Origin: DATAPD01 sp036265385
GTDB lineage: Bacteria; Acidobacteriota; Terriglobia; Terriglobales; Acidobacteriaceae
Direction: 5' to 3'
Assembly: GCA_036265385.1 (NCBI GenBank)
Contig: DATAPD010000067.1
Span: forward strand, 124,001-188,000
DNA: 64,000 bases
Notes under the pieces: model-generated
What the model saw: the letters and a program-made list of their open reading frames with translations, nothing else
Told to the model about the DNA's origin: nothing
Databases searched by the model: none
Position numbers and translations under genes: made by a program
Shown: one piece after another, positions 26,501 through 34,936 of the stretch
Numbering within the stretch: the first letter of the stretch is position 1
Layout: each line of letters starts with the position of its first letter

Positions 26501-26829
26501 TCGTTGAAAAGCATCGAGGAGAAACTCAAAGTGCACGTACCGTCAGCTTGGGAAAGATCGCGAAGAAGACGGCGAGTGCGGATTTCTTTGTGTTGCTATC
26601 GGCGAGTCCCGGAGGCAACGGAACCAATGTCGAAGCCGTAAAATTTATCAGTGGCGACGAGTCATTGAAAGGGATGGCCGAAGCGCTGCGAACTGCGAAA
26701 TACGACGCAAAGTTTCCAGACGAGGCTCCGACCAAAATCCTAAGGCGCGGTGTGCTCGGTTGTTCCACAACGACAGGCGACTGTTCATTCGTGCTGATGC
26801 TGCCGGATGACGTCCTGTCTCCAGATTAG
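23548..26829 (+). CDS. Secreted DUF3857-transglutaminase-TPR protein
   Basis: A 1093-residue exported protein: signal peptide 1-19, DUF3857 domain (about 60-240), a transglutaminase-like domain (about 285-380) with the catalytic-cysteine motif QYGDCKDKHTLLASLL (C354), a further beta-rich region to about 660, then TPR repeats (about 680-900), for example NGNYALAIELFKRAVELEP. The C-terminal 150 residues have no recognised domain. The highly charged stretch at about 248-262 (DDADDDDKAKKKKRKR) is low complexity. The family is common in Acidobacteria and Bacteroidetes; function unknown, perhaps protease- or cross-linking-like. The long open frame upstream to 23140 is a shadow of the S10 gene. Its stop overlaps the convergent gene stop by four bases. 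Confidence 0.88.
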   Translation: MSRFIAVFCLLCSCFPAFSQTKPTSPLPAPSTKSQSEKQAEPAKPVDVAKAAEAKADYSQEAYVVEQMRTSYRFENDGTGRRELFARIKVQSEAGVQQWGQVVIGYNSANEKVEIPSVKVLKADGSVITAPEDSVQDLSAPIEREAPVYTDYRQKHITVPGLRPGEVLEYDIVTVIHTPLAANNFWMEHDFQKHGIVLDEQLEINIPKARTVKLKTKPENQAKVSEEGERRLYRWTSSHLEKDDADDDDKAKKKKRKRPGDEPEPPAVQMTTFASWEEVGRWYSGLEKDRRQPGPEVKAKSDALTKDAKTDLEKIETLYDFVAKNFRYVSLSLGLGRYQPHASSDVLHNQYGDCKDKHTLLASLLEAQGLHASSVLINSSRKLDPDVPSPSQFDHVITMVPLGKEEVWMDTTTEVAPFRLLSFNLRKKDALLVPASGAAHLQETPADTPMPNSQLQEVDGKVNELGKLTAQVKFTVRGDPELLMRIIFRRVPNPQWKKLVETITTAGGLPGGDVSDLNVTDPGKTREPFILGYTVNKTNYFDWSKKKSELELPLAQVSLPEGVDDDASDSSPIKLGPPGEYIYRAKVEFAPQFTTRLPLGVSVKRDYGEYQATYKMEDHTLIAERRLTIRNRELPGSRASEYMAFRRTVVADLGQQLSLENAAAGKPTPPANMKADDLNESGRSAMQNGNYALAIELFKRAVELEPKDKYAWNNLGLSYLALRNTSKAVESFQKQIEVNPYDEFAYNNLGRAYWQDRKYEDGANAFKKQIEINPLDKYAHSNLGGLYAEWHKYDEAAPELEKAVQLRPEDPTLQVSLGDAYLNLGQDDKALAAFDRAVEISATPVVWNNIAYQLSLKNTHLDRAQQYAESAVAATSAALRNLTVEQLTNRDLALVPSLMSYWDTLGWVYFARGDFDKAEKYVGAAWVLGQHGEVGDHLAQIYEKRGRKEDAIRLYAQAMSAYRPEPETKDRLAKLAGDQGKLQSLVEKHRGETQSARTVSLGKIAKKTASADFFVLLSASPGGNGTNVEAVKFISGDESLKGMAEALRTAKYDAKFPDEAPTKILRRGVLGCSTTTGDCSFVLMLPDDVLSPD

Positions 26830-27218
26830 GCGCCGGAAGCAGCAGGCTTTTGAGCCTCGGCCCGTTCTCTTTCCAGTCGCGCAATGGTGTTACGGAGCCA
26901 GGTCTTCAGCGCCTCTTCGCTCTCGATCTGGGTGTGTTGCCGCTCCATCGTGTAGATCGTTTCACCTTGCTCGTTCAAAGCAATGTGATGACAGGGAATT
27001 CCTTCGTCTTTCAGCTTGTCTGGCACCATGTCGGTCAAGAAGCATTCGCTGCAGGGATGAGGACGATCCGGCTCGTTGAAATTCAAGCAGGTCAAAGAGT
27101 CCTGGAACATGGAAGTTGGTTTCCACGGTGTGCGAACTGAGCGCCCATAGCCCCCTTGTTCGAGAAACTGAAGTTCGAACTTCAAAACTTCGAGGATGTC
27201 ACGCTTGTCTTGGGACAT
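26826..27218 (-). CDS. Hypothetical cysteine-containing protein
   Basis: A 130-residue cytoplasmic protein starting MSQDKRDILEVLKFELQFLE with a perfect GGAGG before the ATG. It has four cysteines, with HPCSECF a CxxC pair and others at CLNF and CHHI, which might bind metal. The C-terminal half predicts a helix (ALKTWLRNTIARLERERAEA). The gene's stop codon overlaps the stop of the upstream convergent gene. No domain is recognised. The neighbouring plus-strand cluster (hemH, Rieske) starts about 260 bases away, divergently. Confidence 0.72.
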   Translation of the reverse strand: MSQDKRDILEVLKFELQFLEQGGYGRSVRTPWKPTSMFQDSLTCLNFNEPDRPHPCSECFLTDMVPDKLKDEGIPCHHIALNEQGETIYTMERQHTQIESEEALKTWLRNTIARLERERAEAQKPAASGA

Positions 27219-27479
27219 CGGAGTACCTCCGGGCCAGCCAAAACCGGCCCTAACCTCACGACGTATTCTCCTTCGATACAGCACAAGGGGCTGTGACTTC
27301 ACTCACTGGCGCGAGTGACTCGGGTCACAACGCGTTTTCTATTGATTTTGCTGGGGAAAACGCGATTTTTAAGTCGTTTCGCGAGGCTTCCGAGATCGTG
27401 CTACAGGAAATTTACAGGTGACAACGGCGTGGCCTTGTTGCATACTTTCGCCCATCTCAATTTTCTGGGGGTGTGGTAA

Positions 27480-27743
27480 ATGCAACCTTCCAGGGCCCTT
27501 CATGCGGAGTCGATAGACGCCGCGACCTCTGCGAAACCGGTTAACGTTGAAAGAGCACTCACGTTCAAAGTCCTTGGGTGGGGACTATTGGGCGCGCTAG
27601 GAGTAATTGCGATCCTTGTATTCGACGGCCAGACTAGCGACTCGATGTTCTGGTACTGGATCATGACGATCCTATTGGTTGTGTCGGTACCTCTCCTGTT
27701 AACGGGGTATCGTTTGGATCGATCGTCAGAGTCGAACCAATAA
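27480..27743 (+). CDS. Small two-helix membrane protein
   Basis: An 87-residue protein with two transmembrane segments, about residues 28-48 (FKVLGWGLLGALGVIAILVF) and about 56-75 (MFWYWIMTILLVVSVPLLLT), and a short polar N-terminus. A strong GGGGGTG precedes the ATG. It lies directly upstream of hemH and the Rieske/cytochrome b genes and could belong to that electron-transport group, but no family is recognised. Confidence 0.65.
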   Translation: MQPSRALHAESIDAATSAKPVNVERALTFKVLGWGLLGALGVIAILVFDGQTSDSMFWYWIMTILLVVSVPLLLTGYRLDRSSESNQ

Positions 27744-27828
27744 TCTGGGTTTACAAGCTACTGGGGCGAATTGACTGATAGTGATGGGTGGAGTACGATC
27801 CGTCCGCGTTGTTGGGGACCTTCGGGGG

Positions 27829-28863
27829 ATGACCAAAAAAGCTCGGCGCGTAGGGGTAGTACTTTTCCAACTTGGCGGTCCCGATACCCTGGCCGCCATC
27901 GAACCATTTCTGTATAACCTTTTCTGCGATCCCGACATTATTGATTTTCCCTTCGCGCGGATTGGGCGAAAGCCGCTTGCAAAGCTGATCTCTACGACTC
28001 GGGCCAAGAAGGTCGAGCATCATTACTCAGTCATTGGCGGAGGGTCTCCGATCCGGCGCTTTACTGAGCAACAGGCGAGTGAACTACAGGTATGGTTGCA
28101 GGATGCCGGCCTGGAGGCCCGATGCTTTGTCGCGATGCGCTATTGGCATCCGTTTACCGCCGAGGCGATTGCACAGTTGCGGGCAGCGGAGTGCGACGAA
28201 GTCGTGTTGCTGCCGCTGTATCCCCATTACTCGAGCACAACGACCGGCAGCAGCTTAAACGAGTGGCGACGACAGTATCAGGAAGAGCTGCCACTGCATG
28301 TTATTGAGTCTTTCTACTCGAACGAGGTGTATCTGTCGGCGGTCGTAGAAAGAATCGAAGATGCACTTCGGCAATTTCCAGATCCCAACAGCGCCGAGTT
28401 GGTGTTTAGCGCTCATAGTGTGCCCGTATCGGTTATTCGCGCGGGTGATCCTTACCAGCGGCAAATCGAAGAAACGGTTCAGCTTCTGATGGAGCGGGGC
28501 GGTTGGGAAAATCGTCATCACCTCTGCTACCAGAGCAAAGTGGGCGCCAGCAAATGGCTGCAGCCCTCGCTACGGACGATGTTGCGCGATCTGGGCGGAC
28601 AAAAGGTGAAAGACGTCTGTATTGTTCCAATCTCCTTTGTTTCCGATCACGTCGAAACCTTAGGGGAAATCGATCACGAAGCGCGGGAGATTGCGGCCAG
28701 CGTCGGCATTGAGCGTTTCGTTATGAGTGCCGGATTAAACACGTCGCCTACATTCATCCGCGCGCTTGGAGAGATGGTTCTGGAAACTTTAGGCCACGAG
28801 CAGCGAGAAGTTCAGGTAATGCAGGCCGACGATTTCACCGTTGGGCTAACGGCCGTTCAATAG
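27829..28863 (+). CDS. hemH: Ferrochelatase
   Basis: Inserts Fe(II) into protoporphyrin IX to make protoheme, the last step of that pathway. The 344 residues begin MTKKARRVGVVLFQLGGPDT, typical for the family. The catalytic histidine is H196 in VFSAHSVPV, the conserved glutamate is E280 in ETLGEIDHEAR, and the N-terminal region carries GGGSPIRRFTEQQ. The GTG-initiated extension to 27781 is unlikely. It heads the Rieske/cytochrome b cluster, so heme supply is coupled to production of heme proteins. The 25-base gap to the Rieske gene supports one operon. Confidence 0.95.
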   Translation: MTKKARRVGVVLFQLGGPDTLAAIEPFLYNLFCDPDIIDFPFARIGRKPLAKLISTTRAKKVEHHYSVIGGGSPIRRFTEQQASELQVWLQDAGLEARCFVAMRYWHPFTAEAIAQLRAAECDEVVLLPLYPHYSSTTTGSSLNEWRRQYQEELPLHVIESFYSNEVYLSAVVERIEDALRQFPDPNSAELVFSAHSVPVSVIRAGDPYQRQIEETVQLLMERGGWENRHHLCYQSKVGASKWLQPSLRTMLRDLGGQKVKDVCIVPISFVSDHVETLGEIDHEAREIAASVGIERFVMSAGLNTSPTFIRALGEMVLETLGHEQREVQVMQADDFTVGLTAVQ

Positions 28864-28887
28864 TCGAGAGTTTTTCAAGAGGAGATC

Positions 28888-29535
28888 ATGGCAGGTCCTG
28901 AAAACGACGCCGTCAAAACAGCAACGCCTACCACTCCAGCAGCGCGAGGAACGGAAGCCAACAAGTTCGTAGGCACTCCGGCCGTTGGAACCTCAAAGGC
29001 GGCACCGGCTGCCGGCGTGAAAACAATGGGGCCCGAGAACTCGGAGACAAACCGAGCGCGCCGTCGCCTAGTGTGGAGTTGTGTCGCGGCATTCCTGACG
29101 GCATGGTTTCTAGCATTTCTACGTTTCTTCTTGCCTCGCACACTGTTTGAACCTGCGACAACTTTCAAGATCGGCTATCCCTCCGACTACGGTTTAGGCG
29201 TCGATACGAAATGGCAGCAGAAGTACAGGATTTGGGTGGATCGAACTCCGGATCGGCTCTTCGTCATTTATGCGCGTTGTACGCACCTCGGCTGCACACC
29301 GGATTGGAAGCCTAGTGAGAACAAATTCAAGTGTCCCTGCCATGGCAGCGGGTATGACAGTGAAGGTGTGAACTTCGAAGGCCCGGCACCGCGGCCGATG
29401 GATCGCGCACACGTCGAAAGAGCGCCAGACGGACAAATTGTGGTGGATGTTTCAAAGCTGTATTCCTGGCCAAAAGGACAACCAAGCCAATTCGATCAAG
29501 GTGATGGGGCGACCGGAGCATGGCTGAAGGTCTAA
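28888..29535 (+). CDS. Rieske [2Fe-2S] protein of an atypical bc complex
   Basis: A 215-residue Rieske protein. A long Ala/Thr/Pro-rich, presumably cytoplasmic N-terminus (about residues 1-55) precedes a membrane anchor (about 61-82). The cluster motifs are C131-T-H133-L-G-C136 and C149-P-C151-H152-G-S. C131/H133 and C149/H152 ligate the cluster; C136 and C151 form the stabilising disulfide. The RR-type basic stretch RARRRL before the anchor would allow Tat export. GAGGAG precedes the start. It transfers electrons from quinol to a c-type carrier together with the cytochrome b genes that follow. Confidence 0.94.
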   Translation: MAGPENDAVKTATPTTPAARGTEANKFVGTPAVGTSKAAPAAGVKTMGPENSETNRARRRLVWSCVAAFLTAWFLAFLRFFLPRTLFEPATTFKIGYPSDYGLGVDTKWQQKYRIWVDRTPDRLFVIYARCTHLGCTPDWKPSENKFKCPCHGSGYDSEGVNFEGPAPRPMDRAHVERAPDGQIVVDVSKLYSWPKGQPSQFDQGDGATGAWLKV

Positions 29536-29580
29536 TCGCAAGATTGCCTGAGCAGAAAAGCGCCTAAACATTCGAGGAGC

Positions 29581-30543
29581 ATGATGGCTGACGGGAATGG
29601 AACAAAAGGACCAGGCGAGCCGAAGAATGGCGGCCGAGTGGGGCTGCTGGATCGCGTAAAGGCAGGCGTAAAGGATGACGTCGATTCCTTGAAGACCGAT
29701 CTGCCTGCGAAAGCTAAAGAGCAGATCGAAGGTCTGAAGGATCCGACAAAGACCCAGGTCTACACATCGATCTTCCGTCACAAACATGACGACACGCCGC
29801 GAAACCGGGCGCTGGGTGTTTTGTCCAACGTGTTCTTGCACCTTCACCCGGCGAAGATCAATCGCGATGCAGTCCGGTACAGCTACACGTGGGGCATGGG
29901 CGGCATCACGTTTTACTTGTTCATAGTTCTGACCTGGACGGGCGTGTTGCTGATGTTCTATTACCACCCGACGAAGGTGCAGGCATTCCGCGACGTACTG
30001 TATCTCGAGCACGATGTTCCCTTCGGGAAGTTGCTGCGCAACATGCATCGGTGGGCTGCTCACCTGATGGTGATTGGTGTGTGGCTGCACATGTTCCGCG
30101 TTTTCCTAACCGGCTCGTACAAGAAGCCGCGCGAATTCAACTGGAACGTGGGTGTGATCTTGCTGGTGCTGACGCTGCTGCTGTCATTCACGGGATATCT
30201 GCTGCCGGATGATCAGCTGGGTTTCTGGGCTGTAACGGTCGGAACGAACATGGCGCGCGCCACACCGTTATTGGGGCATGAGGGTCCGCTGGGACCTCAG
30301 CTCGGCATGACGCCGTACAACGATGTTCGCTTTGGACTACTGGGCGGATCCATCGTGGATGCGAACGCGCTGTTGCGTTCCTATATCTGGCATTGCATTG
30401 GGATTCCGATTGTCGCTTCGATTTTCATGATTGTGCATTTCTGGCGCGTGAGGAAGGACGGAGGCATCTCCGGTCCTGCGCCGGTGATGCTGGCCTCGGA
30501 GGCGGACAAACCGCGCCGTGGTCCAAAAGCAGCTGGGGAATAG
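29581..30543 (+). CDS. Cytochrome b, N-terminal (b6-like) subunit
   Basis: A 320-residue diheme cytochrome b with a soluble N-terminal extension of about 100 residues, predicted helical and rich in K/D (KDDVDSLKTDLPAKAKEQIE). Four transmembrane helices follow. The heme ligands are two histidines in HRWAAHLMVIGVWLHMFR and two in WHCIGIPIVASIFMIVHFW, spaced as in b6-type proteins. A Qo-side stretch PDDQLGFWAVTVGTNMA follows. The start ATG-ATG at 29581/29584 has GAGGAG upstream. The extension is unlike textbook b6 and might bind the other subunits. Confidence 0.93.
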   Translation: MMADGNGTKGPGEPKNGGRVGLLDRVKAGVKDDVDSLKTDLPAKAKEQIEGLKDPTKTQVYTSIFRHKHDDTPRNRALGVLSNVFLHLHPAKINRDAVRYSYTWGMGGITFYLFIVLTWTGVLLMFYYHPTKVQAFRDVLYLEHDVPFGKLLRNMHRWAAHLMVIGVWLHMFRVFLTGSYKKPREFNWNVGVILLVLTLLLSFTGYLLPDDQLGFWAVTVGTNMARATPLLGHEGPLGPQLGMTPYNDVRFGLLGGSIVDANALLRSYIWHCIGIPIVASIFMIVHFWRVRKDGGISGPAPVMLASEADKPRRGPKAAGE

Positions 30544-30594
30544 CGGCGTAGCTACGGATAAGTGGGAATCCGTACGCATGCGTGGGGGACAAAT

Positions 30595-31524
30595 ATGGAT
30601 TGGCGTCAGTTGTGGGACATCATGTCGGCGCCGGACAATGTGCCGATCGTTGGCCTTATTCCACTGCTCATTTTCTACATCTACCTGGCTTGGAAACAGG
30701 CCTCGGCGAATGACGAACTCGTTGTCCAGCTGGAAGGCGACGCCGCTCTCGCAAAGACGCATCATCGTAAGACTTGGCCTTTCAGACCGGGTTGGTCGAA
30801 AGAAGTCCATGTGTGGCCGTTTTTGCTACGCGTGGAGTTCCTTGCCGCCATCATCGTGACGATCATTCTGATGATCTGGTCGATCACGCTGAATGCGCCG
30901 CTGGAAGAACCTGCAAATCCGAACTTGACGATGAATCCAGCGAAAGCGCCCTGGTATTTCCTGGGGCTGCAGGAAATGCTTGTCTATTTCGATCCGTGGA
31001 TTGCGGGCGTGGTGATGCCGACGCTGATCATTGTCGGTCTGATGGTGATTCCCTACGTGGACACGAATCCACTTGGGAGTGGCTATTACACCTGGAAGCA
31101 GCGGAAGTTCGCGATCGGAACGTTTCTGTTCGGGTTCATCATTTTGTGGGTGGCGATGATCATTATCGGCACCTTCATTCGCGGTCCAGGCTGGCAATGG
31201 TTCTGGCCGGGGCAGACGTGGGACCACAATCGATTGATTTATGAAGTGAATCGAGATTTGCCGGATTTATTCGGGATCACTTCGAACCTAGCAAAAGGAA
31301 TTTTCGGCGCGATTATTGTGGGCGGCTACTACATATTGGGTGGCTACATTGTGCACGCGCTGTTCCGCCGCTATAACGCGAAAGACTATCAGCGGATGAG
31401 CCTGCTGCAGTATTCGATCGTGATGTTCTTCTTTCTCACGATGGTGGGCTTGCCCGCCAAGATGATGCTGCGCTTGTTGTGGCACATCAAGTACGTGTGG
31501 ATAACGCCCTGGTTCAATATTTAG
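30595..31524 (+). CDS. Cytochrome b C-terminal (subunit IV-like) protein, enlarged
   Basis: A 309-residue protein corresponding to the C-terminal part of cytochrome b (subunit IV of b6f), with the Qo-site PEWY position reading NPAKAPWYFLGLQEML at about residues 116-131. Around six hydrophobic helices are visible rather than three, including an N-terminal one (VPIVGLIPLLIFYIYLAW) and two more C-terminal (GIFGAIIVGGYYILGGYIVH; YSIVMFFFLTMVGLPAKMML). The start at 30595 has GGGGG upstream; the frame open to 30562 adds 11 unsupported residues. The extra helices might anchor the octaheme cytochrome. Confidence 0.9.
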   Translation: MDWRQLWDIMSAPDNVPIVGLIPLLIFYIYLAWKQASANDELVVQLEGDAALAKTHHRKTWPFRPGWSKEVHVWPFLLRVEFLAAIIVTIILMIWSITLNAPLEEPANPNLTMNPAKAPWYFLGLQEMLVYFDPWIAGVVMPTLIIVGLMVIPYVDTNPLGSGYYTWKQRKFAIGTFLFGFIILWVAMIIIGTFIRGPGWQWFWPGQTWDHNRLIYEVNRDLPDLFGITSNLAKGIFGAIIVGGYYILGGYIVHALFRRYNAKDYQRMSLLQYSIVMFFFLTMVGLPAKMMLRLLWHIKYVWITPWFNI

Positions 31525-31553
31525 TCGTTGGTCGGCGGTCGGTGGCCGTCGGC
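31525..31553. repeat. Low-complexity intergenic word tract
   Basis: GTCGTTGGTCGGCGGTCGGT and the following GGCCGTCGGC, a GTCGG-word repeat between the cytochrome b C-terminal gene and the octaheme cytochrome gene. Confidence 0.5.
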
Positions 31554-31623
31554 TAATTCTGGTTTCTGAAATCAGGACCTATTAGAGGGATCAGCTACTA
31601 GCAACTGATTCTTGGAGGACTTG

Positions 31624-34600
31624 GTGCCCGAACAACCCATCCCCGAGCAGGATCCGATCGTAAGTAAGTCGTACGCGTTTCACTACGTGATCGCGATGGT
31701 GTTGTTAATGGCGACGCTGTTCTGGGCGCTGTGGGACGAAGCGTTCGGACAGCGGCCATGGAAGGCTTACCAGGAACAATGGAAGACTCGTTATACGGCT
31801 TTCCTGAAGAACAAGACAAGGAACTCGTCAAAGTCAGAGAAAGAAATTCAAGCGAGTTCCGACTACCAGGCTCTCAAAGCCAAGTACGAACAGGCCAGTC
31901 AGCAGGCGACCGCACGCACGAAAGAAATCCACAGTAAGCTTGAGGAACTCAGCGCGAAGATTCTTGCGGTGCAGAACGTTTTCACGGACCGGCGGGCATG
32001 GGTCAACGCGAAGACTTACGAGCTGGAAACTTCGTCGGCCTCCAGTAAGCCTGGGATTCAGAAATCAATCGACAGGTACAAGGCTGAGAAAGTCCGCGTC
32101 GACTATCCGGATGGAAAACGCGAGGAGTACACATACGAGCAGCTGGAAGAAAAATATAACGACCTGAAGAACGAACGGGCGCAGTTGAATGCGGAGCTAG
32201 GTGACGTCTCGAAGCCTGTCGGCGAAGCCAGTGACGCGATGAATGCGTATCTGAGCGAGCACATGGTCGATCTCACGCCCGAGCAGATTAAAGGTCTGCA
32301 GGATAAGACGGACTTGTGGGAACCGAAGATTGTGCAGATTAACGTGGCCGACGCGAACATCGTCGACAGATGCGAATCCTGCCATATGGGCGCGCGCGAA
32401 CCGCTCAAGATCACTGCCGCTGCGATGAGTACGGGCAAGAAGCCGGATGAGTACGCGCAGGCCTTTGTCAGTCATCCAGACAAGGAATTGCTGGGAGCGC
32501 ATGATCCGGAAAAGTTCGGATGCTCGTCCTGTCACCAGGGCAATGGACGCGCCACCAGCAGCGTGGAGAAAGCGCACGGCAACTACGAGCATTGGTTGTG
32601 GCCGCTTTATCCAAGGCAGAATGCCGAAGCCGGATGCCAGACGTGTCACATGGCAGACATGTTGTTAGTCAGTGGCCAAGTTGGAGCTGTGGTGAGCGAA
32701 GGCAAGGACTTGTTCCGCCAGCGCGGCTGCATGGGATGCCATCGCTACGAAGGCTACGATCGTGAACCGGAAGAACTGGCTTCAATTCAGCAGCAGATGA
32801 AGCAGTTGGAAACCGACAAGAAAGAGAATGCGAAGCAGTCGGCCTACCTGATGAAGCAGGCCGACAGCGCCGCTACGAATGAAGAAGCAAATCAGATGAA
32901 CCAGATGGCGGTGAAGCTGCGCGTCACCAACAGCCAGGTGGACGGCCGCATTCATCAGCTCGATCTGCAGTCGCACAGCTTGATGCAGGACATGAAGAAA
33001 GTCGGGCCCAATCTAAAAGACGCGCGGCTGAAGCTGAATAAGAACTGGATTCCAGTTTGGCTGAAGAAGCCCACCGATTTCCGTCCGAACACGAAGATGC
33101 CGAATTTCCGCCTGACTGATCATCAGATCCAGGCGATTTCGGCATACATCTGGCAGTCTGCCTTAAACGATCCACTTCCCAAGCAGCAGCAAGGAAATGC
33201 TGCGCACGGAAAAGATTTGTTCGAGTCGCGTGGATGCCTGGCTTGCCACTCGATCGGTGAAGGCGACCAGACGCAGGGCGGAACATTTGCCGCGAACCTG
33301 TCTCGCGTGGGTGAGAAAGCGAATTTCGATTACCTGGTGCGCTGGATCCACAATGCGCGCCAGAGGACGCGTCCGTATTGTCCGTATGAGAAGAAGGATA
33401 TTGGGCCTGAGGATTACGCGAAGAAGGGGCTGCCGTTTGAATTCGATCTGGTTCACAGCAAGTGCCCCAATGACGGCCACGAACTGCAAGTACAGAACAT
33501 GACCGTGATGCCGAGCCTGCGGCTGTCGCAACAGGACGCAGCAGACATCGCGACGTACCTGCTGACACAGAAGAAGCAGGAGCAGTCGGCATATCCGGAA
33601 GCCGCGTACATGACGGACCCGAACCTGAAAGAGGAAGGCAAGAAATGGGTTCGTCACTATGGGTGCGCCGGTTGCCATGAGATTTCCGGATTTGAAGACG
33701 AAGGCCGCATCGGTACCGAACTCACGTACGAAGGCAGCAAGCCGATCGAGCGTCTGGACTTCGCATTGTTCACGGAAACGGCTGAGCGTGGCGGCAAGGA
33801 ACCGATCACTGATCCGGAGAATCTTGCGCGACTGCCAAATGGTCCGGCCAAGGGTCCGTGGTACGACCACAAGGGATTTTTCGAGCACAAGCTGGCGCAG
33901 CCTGAGATTTACGACAAAGACAAGGTCAAGAGCGAGACGGAAGCCCTGCGCATGCCGAACGTGCATCTGGATAAAGACCAGATTCGCGCATTGACTACGT
34001 TCCTGCTCGGCAGCCAGGAAACTTCGCTTCCAGCCAGCTATATTTACAAGCCGGGCGATGCCCGTCGCGATATCCAGGAAGGCTGGTGGATCGTCAAGAA
34101 GTACAACTGCATGGGGTGCCACCAATTCATTCCAGGCCAGCCTACGGCTTTGATGGGAATGGGTCGTTACAAAGATGTGCAGGAGCAGTTACCGCCGAAG
34201 CTTCTGACCGAAGGCGCGCGTGTCGATCCTGAGTGGCTGTTGCGGTTCCTGGAAAATCCATCTTTGAACACAACCGACACGAACCGGAACGGAGTGCGTC
34301 CGTACCTTGCGGTCCGCATGCCGACGTTCTCATTCTCGGACAATGAGCTGCGCAAGCTGGTGCGTTTCTTCCAGGCGCTCTCGCAACAACCGATGCCGTA
34401 CATTCCTGAGCAGGTTCCGACGCTGACGGCGAAGGAAACGGACATGGCGCGGAGTTTGTTCTCGAGCACGGCGGCACCTTGTCTAAAGTGCCATGCCACG
34501 GGCGATCCGGCGCACGACAAGAACGCGACTGCACCGAATTTCCTGCTGGCCCGCCAACGACTGAAGCCAGGATGGGTGGAGAGTTGGATTCTCGATCCGC

Positions 34601-34875
34601 AGGCGATCAGTCCAGGGACATCGATGCCATCTGGACTTTTCCGGAAGGATGGTGCGCGTTGGGTGTTTGCAGGACCGACGCCGTCGTCGTTCCAAGGGTA
34701 TGACCGCGACCACAGCAAACTACTCGTCGATTACATCTTCCAATTGACTCCGGAAGAGCAGCGTCGAGTTGGAGCTGGCAGAGGACGGGCCGCGATCAAG
34801 CCCATGATTGACTCTCCAACACTGGCCAGAAGCACTCGCAGGAGAGCCACAATCTCAAATGGCGGTTCGCAGTAG
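31624..34875 (+). CDS. Giant octaheme membrane-anchored cytochrome c
   Basis: A 1083-residue c-type cytochrome with eight CxxCH heme motifs at about residues 250 (CESCH), 300 (CSSCH), 338 (CQTCH), 369 (CMGCH), 538 (CLACH), 681 (CAGCH), 829 (CMGCH) and 953 (CLKCH). The N-terminus has an uncleaved anchor (about 17-40, VIAMVLLMATLFWALW) and then a long charged coiled-coil region (about 60-220). A further helical linker with Gln/Met/Lys repeats lies at about 385-460. The GTG at 31624, five bases after GGAGG, is the likely start. Directly after cytochrome b it takes the place of a cytochrome c1-type electron acceptor. Several His/Met-rich segments may supply distal ligands. Confidence 0.93.
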   Translation: MPEQPIPEQDPIVSKSYAFHYVIAMVLLMATLFWALWDEAFGQRPWKAYQEQWKTRYTAFLKNKTRNSSKSEKEIQASSDYQALKAKYEQASQQATARTKEIHSKLEELSAKILAVQNVFTDRRAWVNAKTYELETSSASSKPGIQKSIDRYKAEKVRVDYPDGKREEYTYEQLEEKYNDLKNERAQLNAELGDVSKPVGEASDAMNAYLSEHMVDLTPEQIKGLQDKTDLWEPKIVQINVADANIVDRCESCHMGAREPLKITAAAMSTGKKPDEYAQAFVSHPDKELLGAHDPEKFGCSSCHQGNGRATSSVEKAHGNYEHWLWPLYPRQNAEAGCQTCHMADMLLVSGQVGAVVSEGKDLFRQRGCMGCHRYEGYDREPEELASIQQQMKQLETDKKENAKQSAYLMKQADSAATNEEANQMNQMAVKLRVTNSQVDGRIHQLDLQSHSLMQDMKKVGPNLKDARLKLNKNWIPVWLKKPTDFRPNTKMPNFRLTDHQIQAISAYIWQSALNDPLPKQQQGNAAHGKDLFESRGCLACHSIGEGDQTQGGTFAANLSRVGEKANFDYLVRWIHNARQRTRPYCPYEKKDIGPEDYAKKGLPFEFDLVHSKCPNDGHELQVQNMTVMPSLRLSQQDAADIATYLLTQKKQEQSAYPEAAYMTDPNLKEEGKKWVRHYGCAGCHEISGFEDEGRIGTELTYEGSKPIERLDFALFTETAERGGKEPITDPENLARLPNGPAKGPWYDHKGFFEHKLAQPEIYDKDKVKSETEALRMPNVHLDKDQIRALTTFLLGSQETSLPASYIYKPGDARRDIQEGWWIVKKYNCMGCHQFIPGQPTALMGMGRYKDVQEQLPPKLLTEGARVDPEWLLRFLENPSLNTTDTNRNGVRPYLAVRMPTFSFSDNELRKLVRFFQALSQQPMPYIPEQVPTLTAKETDMARSLFSSTAAPCLKCHATGDPAHDKNATAPNFLLARQRLKPGWVESWILDPQAISPGTSMPSGLFRKDGARWVFAGPTPSSFQGYDRDHSKLLVDYIFQLTPEEQRRVGAGRGRAAIKPMIDSPTLARSTRRRATISNGGSQ

Positions 34876-34936
34876 AATGTGTGCGCCACGAAGTTCGAAG
34901 ACAACACTTACGACTTTTTGAGGAAAGGGTGACACG

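Noticed and set aside
27303..27479. Inverted repeat-like CACTCACTGG / CGAGTGACTC region upstream of the small membrane protein
   Set aside because: The arms match poorly and no promoter could be placed with confidence.
33163..34125. Minus-strand ORF of 320 residues opposite the octaheme cytochrome
   Set aside because: No domain and composition typical of antisense frames; the plus-strand heme motifs define the gene.
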